From NCBI GenBank assembly GCA_910578965.1, contig CAJTSP010000054.1, forward strand, positions 1 to 15,938: DNA of 15,938 nucleotides, read 5' to 3'. Origin of the DNA: an uncultured Oscillospiraceae bacterium. Lineage in GTDB: Bacteria > Bacillota > Clostridia > Oscillospirales > Ruminococcaceae. Both the position numbers and the translations under genes were made by a program. Of this stretch, positions 7,801 to 14,036 are shown in pieces (position 1 is the first letter of the stretch; every line of letters starts with the position of its first letter). The notes under the pieces are model-generated. The model saw nothing but the letters and a program-made list of their open reading frames with translations. It made no database searches and was not told where the DNA came from.

Positions 7801-7830
7801 ATCATAGCAAAAAAAGAGGGCGGATGGCAA
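7801..7830 (-). promoter_or_regulatory. Probable promoter of the first MATE gene
   Basis: TTGCCA (7830-7825) and TATGAT (7806-7801), each one mismatch from consensus, are separated by 18 bases on the minus strand. Transcription would begin near 7794, leaving a leader of about 37 bases before the GTG start. A second -10-like TACAAT lies at 7796-7791 but lacks a matching -35. Confidence 0.6.
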
Positions 7831-8068
7831 GGGCGGCTGGGGCTGGGGAAGTGTCCAAACCCGGGAGATGTCAGCCGGCCGGGTGCGGGGAAGCAGTCTC
7901 TCAAGGCAACAGGACCCCTTCCCCGAAAGCCTTTTGAAACGCTCCCCCGCGCCCGGCCCAGGCCAGCACAAACCCTTGCAGTGGACACTCCCGGGGGCTG
8001 GGGCCTTGATGCAAAAACGGCAAGGGCCGGCGGCAGGCAGGGGCGGGGGATTAAAAAGCAAGGCGGCC

Positions 8069-8097
8069 TTGTGCCGGGCAGGGCAACCCGCTATAAT
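8069..8097 (+). promoter_or_regulatory. Probable promoter of the DUF1624 membrane gene
   Basis: A perfect TATAAT (8092-8097) follows TTGTGC (8069-8074) by 17 bases on the plus strand. The -35 box is poor (three matches) but the -10 box and spacing are good. The transcript would start near 8104, giving a leader of about 110 bases before the TTG at 8215. Confidence 0.55.
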
Positions 8098-8153
8098 AAA
8101 AAAGACTCAAATGCCCTGGGCAAAAAAGCCGGGCGGCGCGCTGCCCATGGCCC

Positions 8154-8184
8154 GGGATGCCTACCGCCGTTTGGCGGGCATCCC
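8154..8184 (+). other. Hairpin in the leader of the DUF1624 gene
   Basis: GGGATGC (8154-8160) pairs with GCATCCC (8178-8184), and inside it CCGCC (8164-8168) pairs with GGCGG (8173-8177), with only a three-base bulge and a GTTT loop. The run ATTTTTC begins five bases later. It could be a leaky terminator or an element that positions the ribosome site at 8201-8206. Confidence 0.5.
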
Positions 8185-8214
8185 GCACATTTTTCTTGCA
8201 GGGAGGTGCGGCCC

Positions 8215-9057
8215 TTGTTGTTTGCACAGGATGCACGGGATGGCAAAAAAGGGCGCGGCGGCGCAGCCGGCGCGCAAAAAGCAGGCCCGGGCGGGCCTGC
8301 TTTGGGTACGGGCGGGCGGCTTTGGCTGCTGGACGGGCTGCGCGGCGCCTGCCTTGCCAGCATGCTGGGCTATCATGCCATGTACGACCTCGTGGTGCTG
8401 TTCGGCCTCCCCTGCCCCTGGTACTTTGAGACGCCGGGTTATTTATGGCAGCAGAGCATCTGCTGGGGGTTTATTTTGCTTTCGGGCTTTTGCTATGCGC
8501 TGGGCCGCAGCCCGGTACGGCACGGGCTTACCGTGCTGGGGGCCTCGGCGCTGGTAAGCCTTGCCACCGCCCTTGCCATGCCAAGCCAGACGGTACGCTG
8601 GGGAGTGCTGTTTTTGCTGGGCTCGGCCCCGCTGATTACCCGGCTTTTGCAAAAGCTTCTTGAGGCCCTACCCCCGGCCGCCGGGCTTTTGGGCAGCGCG
8701 GCCCTGTTTTTTGTGCTGCGCAACATCCAGTATGGCAGCCTTGGGTTTGAGAGGCTGGTGCTGGCCCGGCTGCCGTCCGCCTTGTACTCCACCCGGTACC
8801 TTGCCTTTTTGGGGCTGCCGGGGCCGGGCTTTTTTTCGAGCGATTACTTTCCGCTTTTGCCCTGGCTGGCCCTTTACTGGGTTGGCTTTTTTGCCTGGCG
8901 GCTTTGGGGCCTCAGCCCCCGGCTGCGCCGCGCCTGCGGGGTGCGGATGCCCTTTCTGGGCTGGGCCGGCCGGCACACACTGCCCATCTACCTGCTGCAC
9001 CAGCCGGTAACCTATGGGCTGCTTTGGCTGCTGGATAAGAGCGGGGTATTTTTATAA
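8215..9057 (+). CDS. DUF1624 / HGSNAT-like membrane protein, probable TTG start
   Basis: The protein resembles the bacterial DUF1624 family (related to heparan-alpha-glucosaminide N-acetyltransferase), integral membrane proteins thought to move acyl groups across the membrane. Typical elements are RLWLLDGLRG (residues 35-44), the helix with GYHAMYDLVVLFGLP, several further membrane helices, DYFPLLPWLALYWVG, and a C-terminal GWAGRHTLPIYLLHQPV helix. No in-frame ATG lies before the conserved domain. A clear GGGAGG (8201-8206) stands 8 bases before TTG at 8215, so I start there (280 residues). This leaves about 34 residues rich in Gly, Ala and Lys before the family's usual N-terminus, which is odd. 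The same DNA forms a perfect hairpin (8278-8303). Substrate is unknown. Confidence 0.85.
   Translation: MLFAQDARDGKKGRGGAAGAQKAGPGGPALGTGGRLWLLDGLRGACLASMLGYHAMYDLVVLFGLPCPWYFETPGYLWQQSICWGFILLSGFCYALGRSPVRHGLTVLGASALVSLATALAMPSQTVRWGVLFLLGSAPLITRLLQKLLEALPPAAGLLGSAALFFVLRNIQYGSLGFERLVLARLPSALYSTRYLAFLGLPGPGFFSSDYFPLLPWLALYWVGFFAWRLWGLSPRLRRACGVRMPFLGWAGRHTLPIYLLHQPVTYGLLWLLDKSGVFL
8278..8303 (-). terminator. Terminator-like hairpin inside the 5' end of the DUF1624 gene
   Basis: A perfect 11-bp stem (8278-8288 with 8293-8303, loop GGGC) lies inside the predicted N-terminal extension. Read on the minus strand it is followed by five T (8280-8276), so it resembles an intrinsic terminator acting on antisense transcripts, towards the MATE gene. 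On the plus strand only TTT-GGG follows. Confidence 0.45.
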
Positions 9058-9326
9058 AGCCCGCAAGTGCCGGAACCTGCCTGCCCTTTATGGGCAGCCT
9101 GCCGGGGCCAGCCTGTTTTCGTATGCCCGTCTTCCTGCTGCCCGCCAAGCTCCCAACAACAGCAGCGCCGCCTACTGCAGCGGCCGGCCCCTTGCGTTTG
9201 CCGCCCCCTGCGCATGGCCTTTTTGCCGCTATGCCCCCTTTTTCTGCCCTATGCCGCACCCATGCAGCAAAAAAACACAAACGCCACCATAATACCCAGC
9301 GAGCAAACCGCGTACTCCAACCTTAC
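9058..9326. other. Region between the DUF1624 gene and the terminator
   Basis: No convincing gene is seen on the plus strand; frames there have no ribosome site or family character. On the minus strand a 23-codon frame (9249-9320) starting at TTG encodes a hydrophobic peptide; it is reported as a separate low-confidence entry. The rest looks like plain spacer. Confidence 0.4.
9249..9320 (-). CDS. Possible very small membrane peptide
   Basis: A TTG at 9320, 8 bases after GGGGG (the purine run at 9333-9329 on the minus strand), opens 23 codons ending at 9249. The product would contain a run close to SLGIMVAFVFFCCMGAA, long and hydrophobic enough for one membrane span. It lies just beyond the terminator of the DUF1508 gene on the same strand. 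Hydrophobic chance frames are common and no promoter is evident, so this is a weak candidate. Confidence 0.18.
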   Translation of the reverse strand: MEYAVCSLGIMVAFVFFCCMGAA

Positions 9327-9351
9327 CGCCCCCTTTTGGGGCGAAGCAAAA

Positions 9352-9394
9352 CGCCCCTTATGCCGATACCATAGCATAAGGGGCGCGTTTTTTT
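9352..9394 (+). terminator. Bidirectional terminator between convergent genes
   Basis: CGCCCCTTATGC (9352-9363) and GCATAAGGGGCG (9374-9385) form a perfect 12-bp stem with a 10-base loop. Seven T follow on the plus strand (9388-9394); on the minus strand TTTT follows. It can end transcripts of the DUF1624 gene from the left and of the DUF1508 gene from the right. Confidence 0.92.
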
Positions 9395-9463
9395 GCGCGG
9401 ATGCTGACACAGCCGCCTTTTTTATTGCCGCCGGCCTACCCGGCACCGGCCAAGGGGGCGGCG

Positions 9464-9838
9464 TTATCCTTCCAGCACCTCCACCGTGGCATCCGGGGCA
9501 TTTTTGCGCACGCTTTCAATGCCGTTCAGGCAGCCTGCCTTGGCCTTATAGCCCTCCGACACGGCAATGATCTCACCGTTGCGGGCCTTAAGCCGGAACC
9601 GGAACTCGCCGGCCTTGTCAACATACATCTCAAATTTGGGGTTTTTCTGCTGTGCAAAGCCTTCGGCTGTCTGGTCTTCCAGCGCGGCGACGGGAGCATT
9701 TTTGCGCACGCTCTCGATGCCGTTTTCGCACGAGGCCTTGCCGGAATAGACCTCCGAGCTGGCAATAATCTCGCCGTTGCCGGCTTTTAGGTCAAATTTG
9801 ATGCCGCTTTTTACCGTCTTCATTACAAATTTACCCAT
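9464..9838 (-). CDS. YegP/DUF1508-family protein with two tandem repeats
   Basis: This is a small soluble protein of the YegP (UPF0339, DUF1508) family, whose biochemical role is not established. It holds two copies of the roughly 55-residue DUF1508 unit: residues 3-52 and 68-118. Each shows a beta-strand pair followed by NGEIIA-SE-Y, then NGIESVRKNAP (39-49 and 105-115). The 124-residue length is typical of the two-repeat form. GGAGG upstream of the ATG is the ribosome site, and a strong promoter lies ahead. It is transcribed alone, between a divergent promoter region and the terminator at 9352-9394. Confidence 0.93.
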   Translation of the reverse strand: MGKFVMKTVKSGIKFDLKAGNGEIIASSEVYSGKASCENGIESVRKNAPVAALEDQTAEGFAQQKNPKFEMYVDKAGEFRFRLKARNGEIIAVSEGYKAKAGCLNGIESVRKNAPDATVEVLEG

Positions 9839-9874
9839 AAATACGCCTCCGTTTTGTCAAAAATTGGTAGTTTT

Positions 9875-9904
9875 AGTATACTCTTTCGGGCGGCGGCATG
9901 TCAA
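9875..9904 (-). promoter_or_regulatory. Promoter of the DUF1508 gene
   Basis: TTGACA (9904-9899, perfect) and TATACT (9880-9875, one or two mismatches) are 18 bases apart on the minus strand. Transcription would start near 9868, giving a leader of about 30 bases before the ATG at 9838. Confidence 0.8.
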
Positions 9905-9970
9905 TCCCGGGCGACAGGGGAAGCGTCGGCCCAAAAACCGGCTTTGCGGCGCTTTGCCTCGCCTTTTGGG

Positions 9971-10000
9971 CGGACAATACGGGCCATTTTTGCATATTGT
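9971..10000 (+). promoter_or_regulatory. Weak candidate promoter of the P-loop gene
   Basis: CGGACA (9971-9976) and TATTGT (9995-10000), 18 bases apart, are the best pair upstream of the gene at 10024. Both boxes match only four of six positions, so this is tentative. Confidence 0.3.
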
Positions 10001-10023
10001 GAGGGCGAAAGGGGTGATCCACC

Positions 10024-11094
10024 ATGCAAACCAAAAATCAAACGACCGATTTCTTTTTGGGCGCGCTCTCGCCTACCGGCTTCCACGGCTATTTTGAAAC
10101 GCTCGCCGCACAGGACGGCCTGCGGCTTTATCTCATCAAGAGCGGGCCGGGCTGCGGCAAATCCACCCTGATGAAGCGGCTGGCCGAACGGGCCGAGGGT
10201 CCGGTGGAACGGATCCACTGCTCCTCCGACCCGGACAGCCTGGACGGCGCCCTGCTGTGGCAGTACCACGCCGGCGCGCTGGACGCCACCGCCCCCCACA
10301 CCCTGGAGCCTGCCCAACCCGGCGCGCGCGAGCGGGTGGTGAGCCTGTACCACACCTTTAACAACAATAAGCTTTCTGCCGATGCCGGTAAAATTGCCAC
10401 CCTGTTTGACCGCTGCGGCTGCCTGCAGGCCCGCGCCGCGCGGTACATTGCCTCGGCCAGCGCCCTTTTGCTGGACAGCCGCCGTACCGTCGCCTGCTGC
10501 CTCAATACCGAAAAGGCCGGCCGGTACGCCGCCGGGCTTGCCGCCCGCTGCCTGCCCAAAACCGGGCGCGAGGGGTGCGAGCAGGTGCGGCTGCTGAGCG
10601 CCGTAACCCCCAAGGGCATCCTAATTTTTCGGGATACGGTACCGGTTTTGGCCGACCGGCTGGTAGTGCTTGAGGATGAATACGGCGCGGCAAGCCGGCT
10701 TATCCTGGAGCGGCTGCGCACCGAGGCGCTGCGCCGCGGGCACCGGGTGATCACCTGCCGCTGCGCCATGGCCCAGGAGGACAAGATCGACCATCTGCTG
10801 CTGCCGGGGCTGCGGCTGGCGTTTTTAACCTCGAATAGCTGGCATCCCATGCAGTTTGCGGGCCAGCAAAACGTGCACTGTACCCGCTTTGCCGACCCGG
10901 ACGCCCTGCGCGCGCGCCGGCGGCGGCTACAGTTTAATCGCAAGGCCGCCGCCGAGCTGCTGGCCCAGGCCAGCGCCATACAGCGGGAGGCAAAGCGCAG
11001 CCACGACGCCCTGGAGGAGTATTACAAAAGCGCAGTAGACTTTACGCAGGTAAACGCCGCCCGCGACGCCCTGTTTGCCGAGCTGGGCCTGTAA
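10024..11094 (+). CDS. PRK06851-type P-loop protein with one decayed nucleotide site
   Basis: The 356-residue soluble protein matches the two-domain P-loop family known as PRK06851, found in Firmicutes and of unknown function. Domain 1 begins FFLGALSPTGFHGYF and has a complete Walker A motif, GPGCGKST (41-48), then the family signature HCSSDPDSLDGALL (65-78). Domain 2 begins near RLVVLEDEYGAASRLIL (212-228): the place where relatives carry a second Walker A reads EDEYGAASR, lacking the Gly-Lys-Ser core. The segment after it, EDKIDHLLLPGLRLAFLTSN, is kept. So domain 2 seems to have lost nucleotide binding while keeping its fold. AAAGGGG lies 9 bases before the ATG. It is divergent from the DUF1508 gene and seems to be monocistronic. 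Confidence 0.85.
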   Translation: MQTKNQTTDFFLGALSPTGFHGYFETLAAQDGLRLYLIKSGPGCGKSTLMKRLAERAEGPVERIHCSSDPDSLDGALLWQYHAGALDATAPHTLEPAQPGARERVVSLYHTFNNNKLSADAGKIATLFDRCGCLQARAARYIASASALLLDSRRTVACCLNTEKAGRYAAGLAARCLPKTGREGCEQVRLLSAVTPKGILIFRDTVPVLADRLVVLEDEYGAASRLILERLRTEALRRGHRVITCRCAMAQEDKIDHLLLPGLRLAFLTSNSWHPMQFAGQQNVHCTRFADPDALRARRRRLQFNRKAAAELLAQASAIQREAKRSHDALEEYYKSAVDFTQVNAARDALFAELGL

Positions 11095-11113
11095 GGCCGG
11101 GACTTTGCGTGAG

Positions 11114-11142
11114 TTGACACCCGGCCGCCGGCGTGATACGCT
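11114..11142 (+). promoter_or_regulatory. Candidate promoter of the dehydratase-araC operon
   Basis: A perfect TTGACA (11114-11119) is followed after 17 bases by TACGCT (11137-11142), a poor -10. A weak -10 is compatible with activator dependence, and an AraC-type regulator is encoded two genes on. The transcript would start near 11149, leaving a leader of about 147 bases. Confidence 0.5.
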
Positions 11143-11166
11143 TATGGCGTCAAACAACCTGCAAGG

Positions 11167-11200
11167 CCAGGCCCGCATACCGGACGGTGTGCGGGCCTGG
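11167..11200 (+). other. Long hairpin in the dehydratase leader
   Basis: CCAGGCCCGCA (11167-11177) pairs perfectly with TGCGGGCCTGG (11190-11200); with one G-U pair the stem extends inward by ACC/GGT to about 15 bp. No T-tract follows. It may end or insulate the upstream P-loop gene, or act in the leader of the dehydratase mRNA. Confidence 0.55.
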
Positions 11201-11295
11201 AGCGCGCCGCAGGCCGCAGGATATGCGTGACATGCCAAAGCCCCGCAGGGGGCCAAGCCCGCCTGAAAATGCTTTGATGTGAAAGGATGCAGGAT

Positions 11296-13053
11296 ATGGA
11301 ACTGAAAAGCCAGGAGCTGCGCCGGCTGGCGCCCGAGCTGGACCCGCTGCGCATCGGCACCGGCTGGAAGCCGGAGGACCTTGGAAAGCCGCAGATCATG
11401 ATCGAGAGCACCTTTGGCGACAGCCACCCCGGCAGCGGGCATCTGGACAGGCTGGTGGAGGAGGCGCGGCAGGGCATTGCCGAGGCGGGCGGCTATGGCG
11501 CGCGGTACTTCTGCACCGACATCTGCGACGGCGAGAGCCAGGGGCACGACGGCATCAACTTCAGCCTTGCCAGCCGCGAGATGATCGCCAATATGATCGA
11601 AATCCACGCCAACGCCACCCCGTTTGACGGCGCGGTATACATTGCCAGTTGCGACAAGGGCCTGCCGGCCAGCCTGATGGGGATGGCGCGGGTGGACGCG
11701 CCGGCCGTACTGGTGACCGGCGGCACCATGAGCGCCGGGCCGGAACTTTTGACCTTAGAGCAACTGGGCATGTATCACGCCCGGTACGAGCGGGGCGAAA
11801 TCGATAAATCCCGGCTGGACTGGGCCAAGCAGAACGCCTGCCCCGGCTGCGGGGCCTGCAGCTTTATCGGCACCGCCTCGACCATGCAGGTCATGGCCGA
11901 GGCGCTGGGCCTTGCGCTGCCGGGCAGCGCGCTGCTGCCCGCCGCCAGCCCCGACCTGTTGGAGTACGCCCGCCGGGCCGGGCGGCAGGCGGTTTGGCTG
12001 GCCCGGCAGCCCAATATGCGCCCCAGCGACATTGTGACCCTGCACAGCTTTGAAAACGCCATTCTGGTGCATGCGGCCATCTCGGGCTCGACCAACTGCT
12101 TGTTGCACCTGCCCGCCATTGCGCATGAGTACGGCATTGAGATCGACGGCGACACCTTTGACCGGCTGCACCGCGGCGCGCACTACCTGCTGGACCTGCG
12201 CCCCGCCGGGCGCTGGCCGGCCGAGTTCTTCTATTATGCCGGCGGGGTGCCGGCCATCATGGAGGAAATCCGGCAGCATCTGCATCTCGACGCCATGACC
12301 GTAACCGGCAAAACCCTGGGCGAAAACCTGGACGAGCTGCGGAAAAACGGCTTTTACGGGCGGTGCGCACAGTGGCTGGACGAGGCCAACCGCAAATACG
12401 GCCTTGCGCTGGCCCGCGAGGATATTATTCGCCCGTTTGAAAAGCCGATCGGCGCCGGAGGCAGCATTGCGGTGCTCAAGGGCAACCTCGCGCCGGAGGG
12501 AGCGGTCATCAAGCACACCGCCTGCCCGCGGGAGATGTTCCGGGCGGTGCTGACCGCCCGCCCCTTTGACAGCGAGGAAGAATGCCTTGACGCGGTGCTG
12601 CATCACAGGGTGCGCAAGGGCGATGCAGTGTTGATCCGGTACGAGGGGCCCAAGGGCAGCGGCATGCCCGAGATGTTTTACACCTCCGAGGCCATCAGCT
12701 CGGATGCCGAGCTGGGACGCAGCATCGCCCTGATTACCGACGGGCGTTTTTCCGGCGCGTCTACCGGGCCGGTGGTGGGGCACTGCAGCCCCGAGGCCGC
12801 CAGCGGCGGGCCGATTGCGCTGGTGGAGGAGGGCGATTTGATCGAGCTGGATGTGGAAAAACGCCTGTTGGCCATTGTGGGGGTAAAGGGCGAGCGGAAA
12901 ACCCCCGAGGAGATCGACGCCATCCTGGCCGAGCGCCGCAGAGCCTGGAAGCCCCGGCCGGCCAAGTACCCCCGCGGCGCCCTGCGGCTGTTCAGCGAGC
13001 TGGCCGCCAGCCCCATGAAGGGCGCTTATCTCGATTATGATTCCCGCCGCTGA
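11296..13053 (+). CDS. IlvD/Edd-family dehydratase, probably for a sugar acid
   Basis: This 585-residue protein belongs to the IlvD/Edd family of Fe-S, Mg2+-dependent dehydratases but differs from the IlvD in the same window. The cluster/metal motif ASCDKGLPA (C119, K121 from this start), NACPGCGACSFIGTASTM (C182, C185, C188), HAAISGSTNCLLHLPAIAH, MTVTGKTLGENL and the catalytic-serine segment TDGRFSGASTGPVVGH are all present. The CDKGLPA and LHLPAIAH wording reminds me of the aldonate (YjhG/YagF-like) and 6-phosphogluconate dehydratases more than of IlvD. Like IlvD here it lacks the extra N-terminal cluster cysteine (ESTFGDSHPGSGHL instead). I chose the ATG at 11296 because AAAGGA is 8 bases upstream; the ATG at 11287 overlaps that site. 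It overlaps the araC-type gene by 17 bases. Substrate cannot be named; a keto-deoxy sugar acid product is likely. Confidence 0.88.
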   Translation: MELKSQELRRLAPELDPLRIGTGWKPEDLGKPQIMIESTFGDSHPGSGHLDRLVEEARQGIAEAGGYGARYFCTDICDGESQGHDGINFSLASREMIANMIEIHANATPFDGAVYIASCDKGLPASLMGMARVDAPAVLVTGGTMSAGPELLTLEQLGMYHARYERGEIDKSRLDWAKQNACPGCGACSFIGTASTMQVMAEALGLALPGSALLPAASPDLLEYARRAGRQAVWLARQPNMRPSDIVTLHSFENAILVHAAISGSTNCLLHLPAIAHEYGIEIDGDTFDRLHRGAHYLLDLRPAGRWPAEFFYYAGGVPAIMEEIRQHLHLDAMTVTGKTLGENLDELRKNGFYGRCAQWLDEANRKYGLALAREDIIRPFEKPIGAGGSIAVLKGNLAPEGAVIKHTACPREMFRAVLTARPFDSEEECLDAVLHHRVRKGDAVLIRYEGPKGSGMPEMFYTSEAISSDAELGRSIALITDGRFSGASTGPVVGHCSPEAASGGPIALVEEGDLIELDVEKRLLAIVGVKGERKTPEEIDAILAERRRAWKPRPAKYPRGALRLFSELAASPMKGAYLDYDSRR

Positions 13054-13936
13054 GCCCTTTGCCCCGGGCAGGCCCGGCGCGGTAAAGGCGGCCGGGCTTT
13101 TGAGCGAGCCGGTGGGCCGTGCGGTGGATGCTATCCTTGCGCGCTCACTGGCCGGCGAGGCGCTCTCGGTGGAGGAGCTTGCCCGGCAATTCCACCTTTC
13201 CACGGCCTATTTCAGCCGGCGGTTCAAGGCCGAGACCGGGCAGAGCCCCTATGCCTTTGCCCGCCGGGTACGGCTGGAGGAAAGCGCCTTCCGGTTGAAG
13301 GTGGAGCCCGACCGCCGCATCACCGATATCGGCTGTGACTGCGGTTACAGCCCCTCCAACTATAGTTGGGTGTTCCGCCGGCAGATCGGGCAGAGCCCGG
13401 CGACCTTTCGCCGCTGCGCCGGGGCAAACGCGCTGCGACACCCCTTTTGCCACCTGGATGAAGCGGGGCTGGCCGGCTTGCTGGCCCAAAACGGCGGGAT
13501 ACGGATGCAAAAAATGCCCGAGCTGTTTGTGCTCTGCCGCCGGCAGATCGGCAACTACCATGCGCTGGGGGGTATCTGGGCCGGCTTTATGCGGGCTTGC
13601 CGGCCTTGGCGCACCGCCGGCTCGCAATTTTTGGTACGTTCGTTTGACGACCCCGCCATCACCAACCCGGACGCCTGCCTGTACGACGTCTGCATGACCG
13701 TGCCGCCTGGCTGCGGCGCGCCGGGGGTTCGGCGGATCCCGGGCGGGTGGTACCTGGTGCTGCCCTACCGTGGGCCGGTGCGCAACATCTATGCCGCCTA
13801 CCAGGCCCTGTTTACCCTTTGGCTGCCCGGCAGCGGCCGGCGCATCGACCCACAGTATAGCTACGACCTCTACCACCGGATGGGCGGCCCGGAGGACGTT
13901 GCACTCGACATCTGCCTGCCCTTAAAAAGGGCATAA
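13037..13936 (+). CDS. AraC-family regulator with C-terminal GyrI-like domain
   Basis: The 299-residue protein has its DNA-binding domain first: helix-turn-helix 1 around 44-63 (SVEELARQFHLSTAYFSRRF) and helix-turn-helix 2 around 94-118 (ITDIGCDCGYSPSNYSWVFRRQ), as in AraC/XylS proteins. From about 158 to the end it matches the GyrI-like / AraC effector-binding fold (MPELFVLCRRQIGNYHALGGIW; late PQYSYDLYH and DICLPLK), the Rob/BmrR type of small-molecule domain. This arrangement suggests a one-component sensor. The start overlaps the dehydratase by 17 bases, so the two are translationally linked; autoregulation of this small operon is a reasonable inference. A purine-rich GAAGGG lies about 14 bases upstream, somewhat far. 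Ligand unknown. Confidence 0.92.
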   Translation: MIPAAEPFAPGRPGAVKAAGLLSEPVGRAVDAILARSLAGEALSVEELARQFHLSTAYFSRRFKAETGQSPYAFARRVRLEESAFRLKVEPDRRITDIGCDCGYSPSNYSWVFRRQIGQSPATFRRCAGANALRHPFCHLDEAGLAGLLAQNGGIRMQKMPELFVLCRRQIGNYHALGGIWAGFMRACRPWRTAGSQFLVRSFDDPAITNPDACLYDVCMTVPPGCGAPGVRRIPGGWYLVLPYRGPVRNIYAAYQALFTLWLPGSGRRIDPQYSYDLYHRMGGPEDVALDICLPLKRA

Positions 13937-13951
13937 ATTCAGAAGTATAAA
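13922..13951 (+). promoter_or_regulatory. Candidate promoter of the second MATE gene
   Basis: TATAAA (13946-13951) is preceded, after 18 bases, by TTAAAA (13922-13927), which overlaps the end of the araC-type gene. Transcription would begin near 13957, almost exactly at the first base of the hairpin described next. The -35 match is only four of six. Confidence 0.4.
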
Positions 13952-13955
13952 AACC

Positions 13956-14035
13956 ACGCTCCTGCTATGATGGGCCTTACCCCCCTCTAAAAAGGGGGAA
14001 CCAATACCGGCCCATAATAGAAAGGAGCGTTTTTT
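13956..14035 (+). promoter_or_regulatory. Terminator-like leader hairpin that buries the MATE ribosome site
   Basis: ACGCTCCT (13956-13963) pairs with AGGAGCGT (14023-14030); CTAT (13965-13968) with ATAG (14017-14020); ATGGGCC (13970-13976) with GGCCCAT (14009-14015). A smaller stem, CCCCC/GGGGG (about 13981-13998), sits in the loop. T6 (14030-14035) follows, completing an intrinsic terminator. The Shine-Dalgarno AAAGGAG (14021-14027) of the next gene is in the 3' arm, and the ATG is at 14037. When folded, the element should both stop transcription and hide the ribosome site. I do not recognise a known riboswitch class. Confidence 0.75.
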
Positions 14036-14036
14036 G

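Noticed and set aside
6324..7937. A 537-codon plus-strand open frame opposite the first MATE gene
   Set aside because: Gln/Gly/His-rich shadow without a start signal, opposite a clear membrane transporter.
7758..7988. N-terminal extension of the first MATE gene to 7988
   Set aside because: It would cover the probable promoter and adds Arg/Pro/Gly-rich sequence unlike MATE proteins.
9067..9570. Plus-strand frames through 9067-9570
   Set aside because: They cross the strong terminator at 9352-9394 and continue antisense into the DUF1508 gene; no coding signature.
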